Origin: Roseofilum acuticapitatum BLCC-M154
GTDB lineage: Bacteria > Cyanobacteriota > Cyanobacteriia > Cyanobacteriales > Desertifilaceae
Assembly: GCF_030068475.1 (NCBI RefSeq)
Contig: NZ_JAQOSP010000041.1
Span: 62,001 to 126,000, forward strand
Reading direction: 5' to 3'
Length of the DNA: 64,000 bases
Part shown: one piece after another, positions 32,824 through 40,685 of the stretch
Layout: each line of letters opens with the position of its first letter
Numbering within the stretch: position 1 is the stretch's first letter
Program-made: the position numbers and the translations under genes
Notes under the pieces: generated by a model
Databases searched by the model: none
What the model saw: the letters and a program-made list of their open reading frames with translations, nothing else
Told to the model about the DNA's origin: nothing

Positions 32824-34455
32824 TCAAAAACTTGATTCTAGGGGTAAGAGGAGACGGGAAGGAGAAGTGCCGCCAGATTGAAGGGAGAAGCTGATAACCT
32901 GGGCATCGATTAGACGGGTTTGACCAGGGTTTTGGCCTGTACCAGGATTGACGGGATAGGCGGGGAAACAAGCGCCACTTAAACTTAACCGCAGACTACT
33001 GCCAACCGGTAGTTGTATACAAACTGATTGCAGGCGAATTTGTTGATAGTTCTGGGGTTCTGTTACACAGAGATAACCTTGAGTAAAGTTATAAACTCGA
33101 CCATCGGGTTGAACTTGGGAGAGGATGGCGCAGAGGTCAAAGCTGTGGGTAGAGGCTTGTACATAGACTTCAACGATCGCCTCTCCTAAGATACACATGG
33201 CTTCCGTTAAGGGTTCGCTGGTATAGGTTACGGTATCGGTGCGGCACTCTAGCAGGGAGCGATCGCACGCTCCAAAGGGACTATAGACATGGCCACCCAA
33301 AGCCGGAAAGGGTCGCCAGGGGTCATGAACCCAGCGATCGACACTAGGATTAGGAGGCGGATTTTCAATTAAAAATCCTTCCTTATCGCTCATATTCGCC
33401 AGTCCCGTACTAGAGAGATAAAAGGATTTATGGGGATGTTTGGGCCACTTAGAGAGCGATCGCCATCGGTTACTTCCCATCTCAAACACGGAAATGGGGG
33501 GCATATCCAACCGTCCCGTATCTTGACCTTTGAGAAATTGATTAAACCAATTCACTTGAATCAGATCCACCGGACTGGCTGCGGCTGCACCATAATCCAA
33601 TTCTCCCACCTTACGCCCCCAAGGGAGATGGGCCCAGGGGCCAACGATCAGATGTTGAGGATAGCTACTGCGTCCGGCCAGCTCATGATACCAGCGCAAT
33701 GTGCCTCGCAAATAGGGATCGAACCAGCCGCCAATATGGAGCATAGGCAGATCGACTGCATCTAGTTTTGGCGATAAGTCTTGCCAATAGTCATCGGGTT
33801 CGGCATGTTCTAGCCAGCGATAATAAAAGGCATCGGGGCAATATTTTCGTAGGGTTTCATCTAAGCGCGGTTCTCGGCCGTGGATAGGAAGATTTCGGGA
33901 GGCACTGTAGAGAATTTGGTGGGCGATCACATCATTTTTTAATCGTGCGGTTTCAGCCGCTAATTGCAGGGCCCAACTTAAATTACCCGCTAAACAAAAG
34001 GCTCCCCCTTCATAGGCCCAATCTGCATATAAATCATAGGCAATCATGGCGGGACAAATGGTTTTTAAGGCTTTCGGTTTCCCGGAAGCGGCATATAATT
34101 GGGTCATTCCCTGATAGGAAAACCCATACATTCCCAGCTCTCCCGTACTTCCGGGGAGTTGGGCCGCCCAATTGATCGTATCAAGGCCATCTTCGAGTTC
34201 ATGGGTAAACAGGTGAAATTCTCCTTGGGAGGTTCCCCGACCCCGTACATCTTGAATGACGACAATATAGCCATGGGCTGCATACCATTGGGGGTGAGCA
34301 TAGACGACCGTTGAGGCAATTTCCCGACCATAGGGTTGCCGCATCAGCAACACCGGATAGGGGCCGTCTCCTTCGGGTTGATAAATATCAGCATCGAGTC
34401 TGACTCCATCACGGGTAATCAAGGATGCAGTTTGTTTGGGACGCAGAGTTAACAT
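32824..34455 (-). CDS. CocE/NonD family hydrolase (X-Pro peptidase S15 fold)
   Basis: The 543-residue alpha/beta hydrolase has the nucleophile motif GFSYQGMTQL (Ser near residue 119), the oxyanion region VIQDVRGRGTSQGEF, the catalytic Asp in IGGWFDPYLRG and His in VGPWAHLPWG. The C-terminal jelly-roll domain (about 330-540) is typical of the CocE/S15 family. Such enzymes cleave esters or X-Pro dipeptides; the natural substrate here is unknown. No signal peptide is present. The gene is monocistronic and well separated from its neighbours. Confidence 0.9.
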   Translation of the reverse strand: MLTLRPKQTASLITRDGVRLDADIYQPEGDGPYPVLLMRQPYGREIASTVVYAHPQWYAAHGYIVVIQDVRGRGTSQGEFHLFTHELEDGLDTINWAAQLPGSTGELGMYGFSYQGMTQLYAASGKPKALKTICPAMIAYDLYADWAYEGGAFCLAGNLSWALQLAAETARLKNDVIAHQILYSASRNLPIHGREPRLDETLRKYCPDAFYYRWLEHAEPDDYWQDLSPKLDAVDLPMLHIGGWFDPYLRGTLRWYHELAGRSSYPQHLIVGPWAHLPWGRKVGELDYGAAAASPVDLIQVNWFNQFLKGQDTGRLDMPPISVFEMGSNRWRSLSKWPKHPHKSFYLSSTGLANMSDKEGFLIENPPPNPSVDRWVHDPWRPFPALGGHVYSPFGACDRSLLECRTDTVTYTSEPLTEAMCILGEAIVEVYVQASTHSFDLCAILSQVQPDGRVYNFTQGYLCVTEPQNYQQIRLQSVCIQLPVGSSLRLSLSGACFPAYPVNPGTGQNPGQTRLIDAQVISFSLQSGGTSPSRLLLPLESSF

Positions 34456-34718
34456 AATTGCCTGGAAATTCTAGGACTGGGGAATACCATTACTAATAGC
34501 GTGCCTAAGCATCCCACGGGAGAGGGATTGAGGGAGAGGGCATTTCCTGTTGCACAACTCATTTAGACTAGCTATAACTGTGAATATTACTGGAGTAAAT
34601 GCATCTGGCTCCCTAAATTTTAAATTATGGTGTTTTCCCTTCTGAGTCCTCTTCCTAGCGCATCACGCTATACAATATACGATTAGCGCCTGTAGAGTAG
34701 AGGGGAGTGTTAACTACT

Positions 34719-37199
34719 GTGAGTATGATTGAAAATCAACAGCTTGAGGAAGGAATGAGCGATCGCATCCTAACATCGTTTCTGCAAGCAATGCTTCCCT
34801 CATGCGACTCCTTCAATAACACCATCTCTGACAACGATGAGATGTTTCTCATGGCTCTAGAGAACACAGACGGCGATCGCACCCAAGCCGCTATCCGCTA
34901 TCATGGCAATGGACTCCGCATCTTCCAAGCCATCCAACAAATTATCAGCCATCACTTCGGCAGTTGGGATCAGCTCTCCACCTTCCTCGACTTTGCCGGA
35001 GGATATGGACGCTTTACCCGCTTCCTGACTCAAGTTCTCCCTGCCGAACAAATTTGGATCTCCGATATCTATCCAGAAGCCGTACACTTTCAAATCGAAC
35101 AATTCCAAGTTCAGGGTATTCCCTCCACCCTCACCCCCACAGAATATCAAATCGATCAAAGCTTTGACTGTATTCTTGCCAGTTCCTTCTTTAGCCACAT
35201 TCCCGAAAGTACCTTTATCCCTTGGCTCAAAACCCTCTACCAGCATCTGAATGACGGGGGATTACTGATTTTTAGCACCCATGACATTACTCTAGCGGCT
35301 AACCCCTTCACCCTCTCAGCTTCTGGAATTCACTTTATCCCCCAAAGTGAAAGTCGTACCCTAGATCCCTCGGTGTATGGTACAACCTATGTTAGTGAAG
35401 AATTTATTCAACATGCCCTCAATCAAATTTTAGGGCCCAGTGCCACCTATCACCGTATCCCCAAAGGACTCGCCGACCATCAGGATCTGTATATTATTAG
35501 TAAAAATAGTAGCCCAGACTGGTCAAGCTTTACGTTTATCTATCCTCCCCAAGGCTCTCTGGAGAGTACAGAACTGACTTCTTCTGGAGATTGGGAATTT
35601 AAAGGGAAAGTCTGGAGTCTGAACCCAGGAAACGCCGCGAAATCGATTGAATTGTGGGTGAATAATCGGATCATTCATCGCGGTGTTCCCCGTAGTGAAG
35701 GCTCTTGGGTGTGTCATCTCAACCATACTCAAGTCGAGCGCTCTGATGTGGTGATGATTAAAGCGATAGGTACGAATGGAGAGTTACAACGGATGCTGGT
35801 TTGCCAAACTTTGGAAAAATTGGCGAGTTTAGAGTCGGGACACTCATCGGGTAAAGGGTTGGCTGAAGGGATCTTTATTCTGGGGGGAATGCACCGCTCT
35901 GGCACTTCTCTTACTGCGTCGTTGCTGAATAATTTGGGGGTTCATTTGGGCGATCGCCTCGTAGCCACTAAAATAGGTAACGATCGCGGTCATTTTGAAG
36001 ATCTAGACTTCGTAGAATTCCACCAAAATGTTCTCCGCTCCCAAGGCCTAGAAATCGACGGACTCAGCCTAGAATCAGAAATTATGGTCGCCTCACGCTA
36101 CCATCAAAGCGCCAAACTGCTGCTGAAAGAGAAAACCGAGCGCTCGCTCTGGGGATGGAAAGATCCCCGGACTACCCTATTTCTCAAGTTTTGGTCTGAG
36201 TTACTCCCCTCAGCCTATTTCCTCTTAGTCTATCGCTCTCCCTGGGAAGTGGTAGACTCCCTCTATCGTCGCGGTTCTGATGAAGTCGTGGCTGCTTATC
36301 CAGAAAAAGCGGTAGAACTCTGGATGCATTACAACCGGCAGATGCTCGAATTTGCCCAAACCTATCCAGATCGCTGTTTAGTTGCTAATCTTGATGCTAT
36401 TGTTGATCATCCCCAGGCTTGGATACAAGCTATTGAGGAAAAATGGCAGCTCTCTTTGGGTGAACCGGATTCATCCTTGATTGAAACTGAACTGCTCAGA
36501 CGGGATGTTTCCCAAACGGATAAACCCGCCTTAATTCAGGCATTTTTCCCAGAAGCGATAACCCTTTATCAGGAGCTGGAAACCCTAGCGGGTTCTTTGG
36601 CAAGTGTAGACTCAACTGTACCTGCTCATCTCGATCTAGAGGTAGAGTTGGAGAAAATTGCATCTTTAAGTCCCCAAGATTGGGCGTTTCGCAGTTGGCA
36701 GGAAGTGGGAAGTGCGGCAAAATATCAGAAACTGCTGAAACTGAAACAGAAGGAACTGGATCGACAAGCTCAAGAGTTGCGAAGGATGCGATCGCAGTAT
36801 GAAGAATCAGAATACCAAAAATCTCTGATTCAGAAGAAGATGCAGGAAAATAAAGCGCTCTTACAACAGGCTGAAGACTATAAACATATGGCCAATCAAC
36901 TGCGATCGCAACTTGAACAAGCCAATTATCACCTGGAACAAACCCAAAAAGAACTGAATCAATCCCACGCGGAAGCGGTACAAATTAATCAGCAATTGAT
37001 TAATACTAACGCTGAACTCCAACATACCCATAACCTTTCAGCCGACATTCAAGCTCAACTCAATGCTCAACTCCAGGACTTAAATAGTCAACTCCATCAC
37101 CGTAACCTGGAATTGGCAGCGATTAAAGCCAATAAAACTTGGCGTTTGCGGATGAAATGGGTACAACTGAAGAAAAATCTCGGTTTGATTAAGGAGTAA
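34719..37199 (+). CDS. Methyltransferase-sulfotransferase fusion with coiled-coil tail
   Basis: The product has about 826 residues. Residues about 50-230 resemble a SAM methyltransferase (FLDFAGGYGRFTRFL as motif I). A beta-rich linker (about 270-370) follows. Residues about 385-620 are a sulfotransferase domain with the PAPS 5'-phosphosulfate loop GMHRSGTSLTASLL and the 3'-phosphate motif LLVYRSPWEVVDSLYRR. Residues about 660-800 form a coiled coil, and the protein ends with the KANKTWRLRMKW motif common at the ends of glycan-modifying proteins. The GTG at 34719 has AGGGGAG upstream; GTG 34707 and ATG 34725 are alternatives. It probably modifies a surface glycan or glycolipid. Confidence 0.85.
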   Translation: MSMIENQQLEEGMSDRILTSFLQAMLPSCDSFNNTISDNDEMFLMALENTDGDRTQAAIRYHGNGLRIFQAIQQIISHHFGSWDQLSTFLDFAGGYGRFTRFLTQVLPAEQIWISDIYPEAVHFQIEQFQVQGIPSTLTPTEYQIDQSFDCILASSFFSHIPESTFIPWLKTLYQHLNDGGLLIFSTHDITLAANPFTLSASGIHFIPQSESRTLDPSVYGTTYVSEEFIQHALNQILGPSATYHRIPKGLADHQDLYIISKNSSPDWSSFTFIYPPQGSLESTELTSSGDWEFKGKVWSLNPGNAAKSIELWVNNRIIHRGVPRSEGSWVCHLNHTQVERSDVVMIKAIGTNGELQRMLVCQTLEKLASLESGHSSGKGLAEGIFILGGMHRSGTSLTASLLNNLGVHLGDRLVATKIGNDRGHFEDLDFVEFHQNVLRSQGLEIDGLSLESEIMVASRYHQSAKLLLKEKTERSLWGWKDPRTTLFLKFWSELLPSAYFLLVYRSPWEVVDSLYRRGSDEVVAAYPEKAVELWMHYNRQMLEFAQTYPDRCLVANLDAIVDHPQAWIQAIEEKWQLSLGEPDSSLIETELLRRDVSQTDKPALIQAFFPEAITLYQELETLAGSLASVDSTVPAHLDLEVELEKIASLSPQDWAFRSWQEVGSAAKYQKLLKLKQKELDRQAQELRRMRSQYEESEYQKSLIQKKMQENKALLQQAEDYKHMANQLRSQLEQANYHLEQTQKELNQSHAEAVQINQQLINTNAELQHTHNLSADIQAQLNAQLQDLNSQLHHRNLELAAIKANKTWRLRMKWVQLKKNLGLIKE

Positions 37200-37639
37200 G
37201 GAAAGGCAAAGCTAGTAGTGCGAGCGTCTCGCTCGCTGTCTATCTCTAGCAAGCAAGATGTTCTTTGCCTATCTAGTAGTGCGAGCGTCTCGCTCGCTGT
37301 CTATCTCTAGCAAGCAAGATGTTCTTTGCCTATCTAGTAATGCGAGCGTCTCGCTCGCTGTCTATCTCTAGCGAGCAAGATGCTCTCTTTGCCTATCTCT
37401 AGCGAGCAAGATGCTCTCTTTGCCTATCTCTAGCGAGCAAGATGCTCTTTGCCTATTTAGTAATGCGAGCGTCTCGCTCGCTGTCTATCTCTAGCGAGCA
37501 AGATGCTCTCTTTGCCTATCTCTAGCGAGCAAGATGCTCTCTTTGCCTATCTCTAGCGAGCAAGATGCTCTCTTTGCCTATCTCTAGCGAGCAAGATGCT
37601 CGCACTCCTTTAAATTGATACTCAAGAGATTACCCGGAC
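37200..37639. other. Intergenic region occupied by a tandem repeat array
   Basis: The 440-bp gap between the sulfotransferase gene and the TPR gene is almost wholly a variable tandem repeat (37212-37608). Only about 30 bases at the end, with no clear Shine-Dalgarno sequence, remain for the leader of the TPR gene. Confidence 0.85.
37212..37608. repeat. Tandem array of 61-nt and 31-nt palindromic units
   Basis: Three long units begin at 37212, 37273 and 37334 (61-base period). Two 31-base units and one 29-base unit start at 37366, 37397 and 37428. A fourth long unit begins at 37457, and 31-base units start at 37489, 37520, 37551 and 37582. The long unit carries the palindrome GCGAGCG-TCT-CGCTCGC and then CTCTAGC(A/G)AGCAAGATG; the short unit is the second half alone. 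The last unit ends ATGCTCGCACTCC, the boundary of the dispersed palindromes. There are no unique spacers, so it is not CRISPR. Confidence 0.95.
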
Positions 37640-38761
37640 ATGATTATGACTCTAACTCCCAACCCCCGACTCCTGACTTCTCAGCGTATAGTGCTATATC
37701 TAGCTCCTTGGATTATTGGCTGGGGAGGGTTATGGATGTTGCCCGTTGCCGCCGATTCTGTAAACTCTGAAGAGCTGGATACATTCCATCAGCAGGCACT
37801 AGAGTTACTGAATCAGGGCGATAAACTCGCAGCTTTTCAACTTTGGCAACGGGAATTAGAGTTACGCCAAGGGTTGGGAAAAATTGAGGAAATTCAAGCC
37901 TTGTCGAGAGTGGGAGAAATTGCTTGGTCAGAAGGGGAGTCGGCGATGATTCGAGCCATTATCGCTCGCTTAGACGAAATTCAAGGGGAAGTTGAGGAGG
38001 GAGATAGTGAAACTTTACGGGAATTGGGAATAGCTTATCAGCAGTTGCGATCGCCCCAATCTGCCCTAGTAGTCTATCAAAAACTGTTGGATCTGGCCAT
38101 TGAGGAGTCTGATGAGGAGGAACAAGCAGCGCTACTGATGCAAATTGCCCAAACTCAGCTCAACTGGTTTGACTATCCCCAAGCCATTTCAGGCTATGAA
38201 GCGGTGTTGAAGTTTGCCCAACAGCAGGAGGATGCTCTGACTCAAATTCAGGCTTATCAACAGTTGGCTTATAGTTACGAGCAGATGGAGGACTGGGAAG
38301 GGGCGATCGAAACTCGATTGAATCTGATTAACCTGTATAATCAGTCAGGGCAAGTTAGTGAAATTTCCAAGGAGCAAATGGCGATCGCCAAACACTACCA
38401 AACCCTAGGAAACCTCAAAACCAGTGCCCAACTCTATGAGCAAGCCTACCTGAGTGCCTTTCAACAACAACAGCTCGCCCATGCTGCTCAAGCCTTACAA
38501 TCCCTTGCTCAACTCTATCAACAACAAAAGCAATTTCCCCAAGCCCTAGCCGTTTATCGGTCTCTTCTCGGCACTCAAGCCCAAGCCTATGATGCCTATG
38601 GTATGATGAATACCTATGAACAAATTGCCCAGATCCATAAAGATTTGAACCAACCCAATCAAGCCTTATCAGCCCTAGAACAAGGACTAAAATTAGCCCA
38701 GCATCTCAACTTAAAAACCGATTATTTCTCCCATCTGATTCAAACTCTTCAAAACCCATAA
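37640..38761 (+). CDS. Tetratricopeptide repeat protein, probably exported
   Basis: The 373-residue protein has a hydrophobic N-terminal segment (about 18-37, IVLYLAPWIIGWGGLWML), then an all-helical region with about seven to eight TPR units (for example ALELLNQGDKLAAFQLWQRE and AISGYEAVLKFAQQQEDALT). The N-terminus suggests secretion or membrane anchoring, with the TPR domain outside. TPR domains bind partner proteins; no partner can be named. Its promoter and leader must lie in or next to the tandem repeat array. Confidence 0.82.
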   Translation: MIMTLTPNPRLLTSQRIVLYLAPWIIGWGGLWMLPVAADSVNSEELDTFHQQALELLNQGDKLAAFQLWQRELELRQGLGKIEEIQALSRVGEIAWSEGESAMIRAIIARLDEIQGEVEEGDSETLRELGIAYQQLRSPQSALVVYQKLLDLAIEESDEEEQAALLMQIAQTQLNWFDYPQAISGYEAVLKFAQQQEDALTQIQAYQQLAYSYEQMEDWEGAIETRLNLINLYNQSGQVSEISKEQMAIAKHYQTLGNLKTSAQLYEQAYLSAFQQQQLAHAAQALQSLAQLYQQQKQFPQALAVYRSLLGTQAQAYDAYGMMNTYEQIAQIHKDLNQPNQALSALEQGLKLAQHLNLKTDYFSHLIQTLQNP

Positions 38762-38773
38762 TTTCGATTCCGG

Positions 38774-39085
38774 TTAAGCACTACGGTTAATTGAAACAAC
38801 CTTTAAATTCGCCCGGCCGCTCAATTCCGAGTCTAATCCATATCGAACCCGAATTTGATAACAGGGAAGAACTTCTACAATTTTCTCTTCACCCACCGAT
38901 TGATAATGAATGCGTAATTGAGCCATTTCTGGTACTTCAAATGCCAATCTTTCTTCTGGACAAACTAGCCGCTCAAAGTACCAATCCTCCACATTATCAA
39001 TCGTTAAAATTTGTACTTGTTGACTTTCATTTTTGTAGTAACACAGCATCCAGTTTTTTTGGTCAAAGGTTTGGGGATATAACAT
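38774..39085 (-). CDS. DUF1830 family protein
   Basis: This 103-residue soluble protein matches the cyanobacterial DUF1830 family: MLCYYKNESQQVQILTI near residue 13, then NVEDWYFERLVCPEERLAFE, a pattern that defines the family. The function is unknown. It is the last gene of a minus-strand run with a zinc-ribbon protein and receiver proteins, and converges on the TPR gene with 12 bp between their stops. Confidence 0.82.
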   Translation of the reverse strand: MLYPQTFDQKNWMLCYYKNESQQVQILTIDNVEDWYFERLVCPEERLAFEVPEMAQLRIHYQSVGEEKIVEVLPCYQIRVRYGLDSELSGRANLKVVSINRSA

Positions 39086-39138
39086 GATTAATGTCTCCTA
39101 AATGAAAAAGTGATGAAGCGATGTAAACAAGGATGAAT

Positions 39139-39345
39139 TTATGCACCCATAGCCAACATTTTTTGGTTTTTATACCTGAGCCATTCTTCAATAAATGGGG
39201 AAGTCATAGGACGATGACTGTCTAATGGTCGCATGAAACTAACTGGCATTTCTTGATGACAATGACTACAGTACCAATACATTCCTGTAGAGCTAATATG
39301 TCTGAGTAATGGATAAGAGCAACAAGGACAATTTACTTCTAACAT
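39139..39345 (-). CDS. Small zinc-ribbon protein
   Basis: The 68-residue protein has two cysteine pairs, CPCC near residue 6 and CSHCH near residue 32, spaced as in a zinc ribbon (CPCCSYPLLRHISS ... YWYCSHCHQEMP). A short basic C-terminus follows (EEWLRYKNQKML). A GGAGGAG ribosome binding site precedes the ATG. Its place between a receiver gene and a DUF1830 gene suggests a small regulatory adaptor, but nothing proves it. Confidence 0.78.
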   Translation of the reverse strand: MLEVNCPCCSYPLLRHISSTGMYWYCSHCHQEMPVSFMRPLDSHRPMTSPFIEEWLRYKNQKMLAMGA

Positions 39346-39386
39346 CAGGTCTCCTCCTGTGGAGTTTAGTCAACTAAAGCAAAGGA

Positions 39387-39767
39387 TTAAACATAGGTGG
39401 GTTGATCCAGCAAATAAGTCTGAATATTTTGTCGCAATTGGTCAATATTGACCGGCTTAAACAAATAATTATCTACTGTATAAAGAGATTTACGATGTTC
39501 AATAATATGAGCCGGGTGAATTACCGCAATCAAGGGAATGTGAGGACGTTCAAAACTGCCATTAACCTGTTGTGAAAATTCATATCCATGTAATTCGGGA
39601 AGTTCAAAGTCCACGAAAATCATATTGGGGGATAGATGATCGCATAACTGTAATGCTAAGGAAGGCTCAGTGGTAGAAATAAAATTAAATGTTGCAAAAG
39701 AGCGAATCTCATTGAGCAACTCCCGCAGTTCTCCAGTCTGTTCAATCAATAGTATCTTTGGATACAT
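39387..39767 (-). CDS. Single-domain response regulator with altered acidic pocket
   Basis: From the ATG at 39767, preceded by AGGAGA, the protein has 126 residues; the longer open frame to 39878 lies over the neighbouring gene and is rejected. The phospho-acceptor Asp is kept in MIFVDFELPELHGYEF and the Lys in YLFKPVN, but the acidic pair after the first strand is ILLIEQTGE, with Glu and Gln in place of the usual Asp-Asp. Such receivers may bind metal poorly. It has no output domain. Confidence 0.85.
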   Translation of the reverse strand: MYPKILLIEQTGELRELLNEIRSFATFNFISTTEPSLALQLCDHLSPNMIFVDFELPELHGYEFSQQVNGSFERPHIPLIAVIHPAHIIEHRKSLYTVDNYLFKPVNIDQLRQNIQTYLLDQPTYV

Positions 39768-39777
39768 GACTATTCTC

Positions 39778-40182
39778 CTAGATAGACAAGCGAGTTGAGG
39801 CAAACCAGGCTGTCGTCCGAGGATCTCGATAATCCCAATCAGATTTGGATACAGAAGATCGATCCTGGAGATCGACATAAGGCATTAAGCAGCCTGAATG
39901 GTCTAAGATCCACTGATGGGTATTTCGATCAATCTGAGCGAGTTGATCGACAGCATCTTGAAGAACTCCTTCGATTTGGCTTGGTGTAGGCAAAACCATC
40001 AAGAAATCAGTCAGCGAATGGATGAGAGCGGGATCTTGAGTTTTGAGAACATCGATCGCCAGGTTAATATAGTCGATGTCCGTCCATAGTCCGTCAACAG
40101 ATGGTGAAACCTGCATACTTTGCCCTGCTGCACCGCTCACTTTACTATCCCCAGTTGTAGGACTCCCAGATGTATAGCCCAT
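39778..40182 (-). CDS. Unknown protein in a two-component gene cluster
   Basis: The 134-residue protein has a Gly/Ser-rich N-terminus (1-30), a helical middle part (about 35-90) and a polar C-terminus with WDYRDPRTTAWFAS. It is 10 bp upstream of a receiver gene and 113 bp downstream of another on the same strand, so it is probably cotranscribed with signalling genes. I recognise no domain. It could be a partner of one of the receivers. Confidence 0.65.
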   Translation of the reverse strand: MGYTSGSPTTGDSKVSGAAGQSMQVSPSVDGLWTDIDYINLAIDVLKTQDPALIHSLTDFLMVLPTPSQIEGVLQDAVDQLAQIDRNTHQWILDHSGCLMPYVDLQDRSSVSKSDWDYRDPRTTAWFASTRLSI

Positions 40183-40295
40183 AACTGTTTGACCCCTGAA
40201 TTAATCTTTGCCCCCAAACTATAAAAAACAAATGTGAGGATTTTGTGATTCTGTTTGTCTAGGGAATAAAAGTTAACAATTCTTTATATATAGCC

Positions 40296-40682
40296 CTAGA
40301 GTTCTGACCAATGGAGCAGTGAACACATTTGTTGCACTAACCCCATCGCATCAAAGGGTTTAGTAATCACCCCAGTCACCCCTAGATCTTCAATAAACTG
40401 CTGTTTTTCACTATTTTTGGCCTTAGCCGTCAGGAGAATGGTGGGAATCTTCTGAGTTAAAGGATTGGCTTGTAGTGCTTGGTAAGTTGCCTTACCATCC
40501 ATGCCTGGCATCATCATATCTAAAAGAATGGCATCCGGCTGTTCAATCGCTGCCACCTCTATCCCCTCTTGCCCTGATGAAGTAGGGATCACATCCCATC
40601 CAGCCGCCGCTTCTAGGGAAATCTGAATAATTTCCCGCACGCCATCATCATCATCAATCACTAAAATTCGTTTGCTTGCCAT
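40296..40682 (-). CDS. Single-domain CheY-like response regulator
   Basis: The 128-residue receiver is complete: RILVIDDDDGVREI for the acidic pocket, the phospho-acceptor Asp in AILLDMMMPGMDG, TILLTAKA for the Thr, and VITKPFD for the Lys. No output domain is present. It begins 3 bases after the stop codon of the large kinase gene, so it is almost certainly the direct phosphorylation target of that kinase. Confidence 0.93.
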   Translation of the reverse strand: MASKRILVIDDDDGVREIIQISLEAAAGWDVIPTSSGQEGIEVAAIEQPDAILLDMMMPGMDGKATYQALQANPLTQKIPTILLTAKAKNSEKQQFIEDLGVTGVITKPFDAMGLVQQMCSLLHWSEL

Positions 40683-40685
40683 AAT

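Noticed and set aside
37212-37608. Possible CRISPR array
   Set aside because: The units follow each other without unique spacers, have 61- and 31-base periods, and no cas gene is nearby. It is a tandem repeat of a palindromic element.
39768-39878. Extended N-terminus of the receiver gene at 39387
   Set aside because: It overlaps the upstream 134-residue gene, and the ATG at 39767 has a good AGGAGA site and begins the receiver fold exactly.
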